A stretch of DNA of 7,549 nt from Prevotellaceae bacterium (GTDB lineage Bacteria; Bacteroidota; Bacteroidia; Bacteroidales; UBA932), in assembly GCA_031259645.1 (NCBI GenBank), contig JAIRLC010000015.1:1-7549 (forward strand), given 5' to 3'. This document shows positions 6,231 to 7,549 of the stretch, piece after piece. The notes under the pieces are model-generated. The model did no database searches. It was not told where the DNA came from and worked only from the letters and a program-made list of their open reading frames with translations. The first letter of the stretch is position 1. Each line of letters begins with the position of its first letter. Both the position numbers and the translations under genes were made by a program.

Positions 6231-6866
6231 ATGGCTGTTTTTAGTATAACTCATCACAAGTGCGGCAGTGTGGTTGCCGTATGGAAAATAGAAGAACCGG
6301 AAGAAGAATTGCGGCAACTGTGCGCCATACCGCATAATGAACTGGAAGAGATGAACTACATTTCAAGTCCGCAACGGCGCATTGAACGGCTTGCCGTAAG
6401 GGCGTTGCTCAATAATGTGCTGGGCGAAAAAATATACCTCGGCTATCACGATAATGGGCGTCCGTTCTTACAAAACAATGTAGCCAACATCAGCATCACG
6501 CACACCAAACATTTTGCGGCCATCATTTACAACCCATCGCTCGACGTGGGCATCGACATGGAATCCCTCGCCCGCAATTTCACTGCCGTAGAGCAAAAGG
6601 CCCTGTCGGACAAAGAACGCGATTATCTTTCCGACAAACACCGCCACACGCAACTCTGCTTGATCTGGAGCGCAAAAGAAGCCCTGTACAAACGGTTTAG
6701 CGACAACGGCATTGATTTCGCTACACAAATGTTTATCGAAAAATTTACGCCTAAAAAAGAAGGCAAGCTCACCGCCACGTACACCGACAGCGAAGGAGAA
6801 GAAACAGAACTAACCCTGCACTACGAACTCATAGAAGACCACGTGTTGGTGTGGGTGGTTGGGTAA
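6231..6866 (+). CDS. Sfp-type 4'-phosphopantetheinyl transferase
   Basis: Transfers 4'-phosphopantetheine from coenzyme A to a serine of an acyl or peptidyl carrier protein, in the cytoplasm. The 211 residues fit the Sfp/Gsp group rather than the 120-residue AcpS group. Key motifs are present: an N-terminal segment with RRIERLAVRALL (49-60), ISITHTKHFAA (88-98) corresponding to the CoA-binding histidine region, GIDME (107-111) with magnesium ligands Asp109 and Glu111, and WSAKEALYK (146-154) with Glu150 and Lys154. It is therefore probably active. Only one base separates it from the gldD stop, so it is the last gene of the operon. No carrier protein or polyketide/peptide synthase gene is nearby, so the target is not shown; a housekeeping role in fatty acid synthesis or a pigment such as flexirubin is possible. 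The link to gldD is positional and no functional connection is known to me. Confidence 0.93.
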   Translation: MAVFSITHHKCGSVVAVWKIEEPEEELRQLCAIPHNELEEMNYISSPQRRIERLAVRALLNNVLGEKIYLGYHDNGRPFLQNNVANISITHTKHFAAIIYNPSLDVGIDMESLARNFTAVEQKALSDKERDYLSDKHRHTQLCLIWSAKEALYKRFSDNGIDFATQMFIEKFTPKKEGKLTATYTDSEGEETELTLHYELIEDHVLVWVVG

Positions 6867-6939
6867 GAATTAAGAACTCCGCATGTTCCTGACTTTACCA
6901 TATCATTTTTGATGTAGTAAGCGGCAGGAAAGTTGTTGT
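6867..6939. other. Convergent intergenic spacer
   Basis: The 73 bases between two convergent stop codons. They contain a weak 6-pair AT-rich hairpin (6900-6915, loop of four T, one G-T pair) without an adjoining U-tract on either strand. No convincing terminator or other element is visible. Confidence 0.5.
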
Positions 6940-7549
6940 TTAGTTGCCCCACGGGAAAAAAGTGTATCCTACGGTAACAGCAAATTCGCTTGTCTTGCCG
7001 TATTGCATCCCTATGTCTAAGCTTCCCGGGCCGACATAGCAACTGATACCCCACAGTAGCATTGATGTCCAATAAGTATTTTCGATGTATTCTTGGCCAT
7101 TATCATAACCTGTATAAACTAATGATAAACCTGCGCCGATATATGGACTGATTTTATACTTTTTAATGGGATAATAAACCTTTGACAATATTCCCGATTC
7201 CGATGTGGCGCCTGTTTCCGATACGCTAAGAGTTTCGGACAACGCCAAATCCCAACAATCTTTTAACAGGAAAAAACCTATGCGGGCGCTCGACATCAGG
7301 CTGAAAGTTTCCGAATTAAAATTGGATTGTCCGCCAAAATAGAAGAACCACGGATGTTTAATTAATTTCTGCGATTCCCTCTTTACGCTTTTCAAATTGT
7401 TGCTGTTCATGTCAAGGGTATCTAACAGCTTGACGGTTTGGGTAGCGTCTTTTCCCCATATTTCCCGCTTGTGCCCGTAGCTTACATACGCTACTTTTTT
7501 GTTCCGCATGGACAGTATGTTATCTATCACAAACGATTTGCTTTGCCAC
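6940..7549 (-). CDS. C-terminal part of a probable outer-membrane beta-barrel protein, 5' end outside window
   Basis: The frame is open from the right edge, giving 202 visible residues; the GTG at 7530 is internal, because codons upstream of it continue in frame to the edge without a stop. Visible residues from about 68 onward look like a small barrel: HPWFFYFGGQ, a run of alternating hydrophobic residues, KISPYIGAGLSLVYTGYD, LLWGISCYVGPGSLDIGMQY, and a closing strand AVTVGYTFFPWGN near the C-terminus. The preceding 60-odd residues (for example NKKVAYVSYGHKREIWG) are not barrel-like and may belong to a small N-terminal beta domain that many Bacteroidota barrel proteins carry; that is a guess. 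The signal peptide is not in view. GC appears lower and more variable than in the transferase gene: lines counted by hand gave 37-52%, against 55-57% there. The gene converges on the transferase gene across 73 bases. Specific function unknown. Confidence 0.7.
   Translation of the reverse strand, partial: WQSKSFVIDNILSMRNKKVAYVSYGHKREIWGKDATQTVKLLDTLDMNSNNLKSVKRESQKLIKHPWFFYFGGQSNFNSETFSLMSSARIGFFLLKDCWDLALSETLSVSETGATSESGILSKVYYPIKKYKISPYIGAGLSLVYTGYDNGQEYIENTYWTSMLLWGISCYVGPGSLDIGMQYGKTSEFAVTVGYTFFPWGN

Noticed and set aside
5777..6232. 151-residue open frame on the - strand
   Set aside because: It is the shadow of gldD, which matches its family from end to end.
6900..6915. Short hairpin between the convergent transferase and barrel genes
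   Set aside because: Six mostly A-T pairs with one G-T pair and no flanking T-tract are too weak to call a terminator.

Overview
The window looks like a chromosomal segment from a Bacteroidota bacterium. The evidence is a GldD-type lipoprotein, a family confined to that phylum; short lipoproteins of the LPP20 type; AT-rich leaders with no Shine-Dalgarno sequence; and several matches to the phylum's -7 promoter motif TAnnTTTG. All genes look intact except the two cut by the window edges. I see no tRNA, rRNA, CRISPR array, insertion sequence or integrase, and no gene-free stretch reaches 100 bases.

Left part (1-1283, + strand): the 3' end of a ROK-family sugar kinase, probably a glucokinase, followed 8 bases later by a small two-helix membrane protein of unknown function. 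Middle left (1291-3318, - strand): ispH (last step of the MEP isoprenoid pathway), followed by a membrane-anchored calcineurin-like phosphoesterase. These run convergently into the first pair with only 7 bases between stop codons. An 84-base divergent region (3319-3402) then separates ispH from radC and holds a -7 promoter match on each strand.

Middle right (3403-6866, + strand): radC (JAMM-fold protein), a 61-base AT-rich leader with a -7 motif and a 16/17-base tandem repeat, then a tightly packed four-gene run. That run is an LPP20-like lipoprotein, a second larger LPP20-like envelope protein, gldD, and a 4'-phosphopantetheinyl transferase. Its coding regions overlap by 20 bases, overlap by 1 base, and are separated by 1 base, so it almost certainly forms one transcript. 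Three consecutive envelope proteins, one of them GldD (needed for gliding and type IX secretion in flavobacteria), make this the most interesting part of the window.

Right end (6940-7549, - strand): the C-terminal part of a probable outer-membrane beta-barrel protein, convergent with the transferase gene and running off the window. Nothing here is a clear new defence or mobile system. The best leads are the two LPP20-like proteins beside GldD, the repeat in their leader, and the nearly leaderless ispH promoter.
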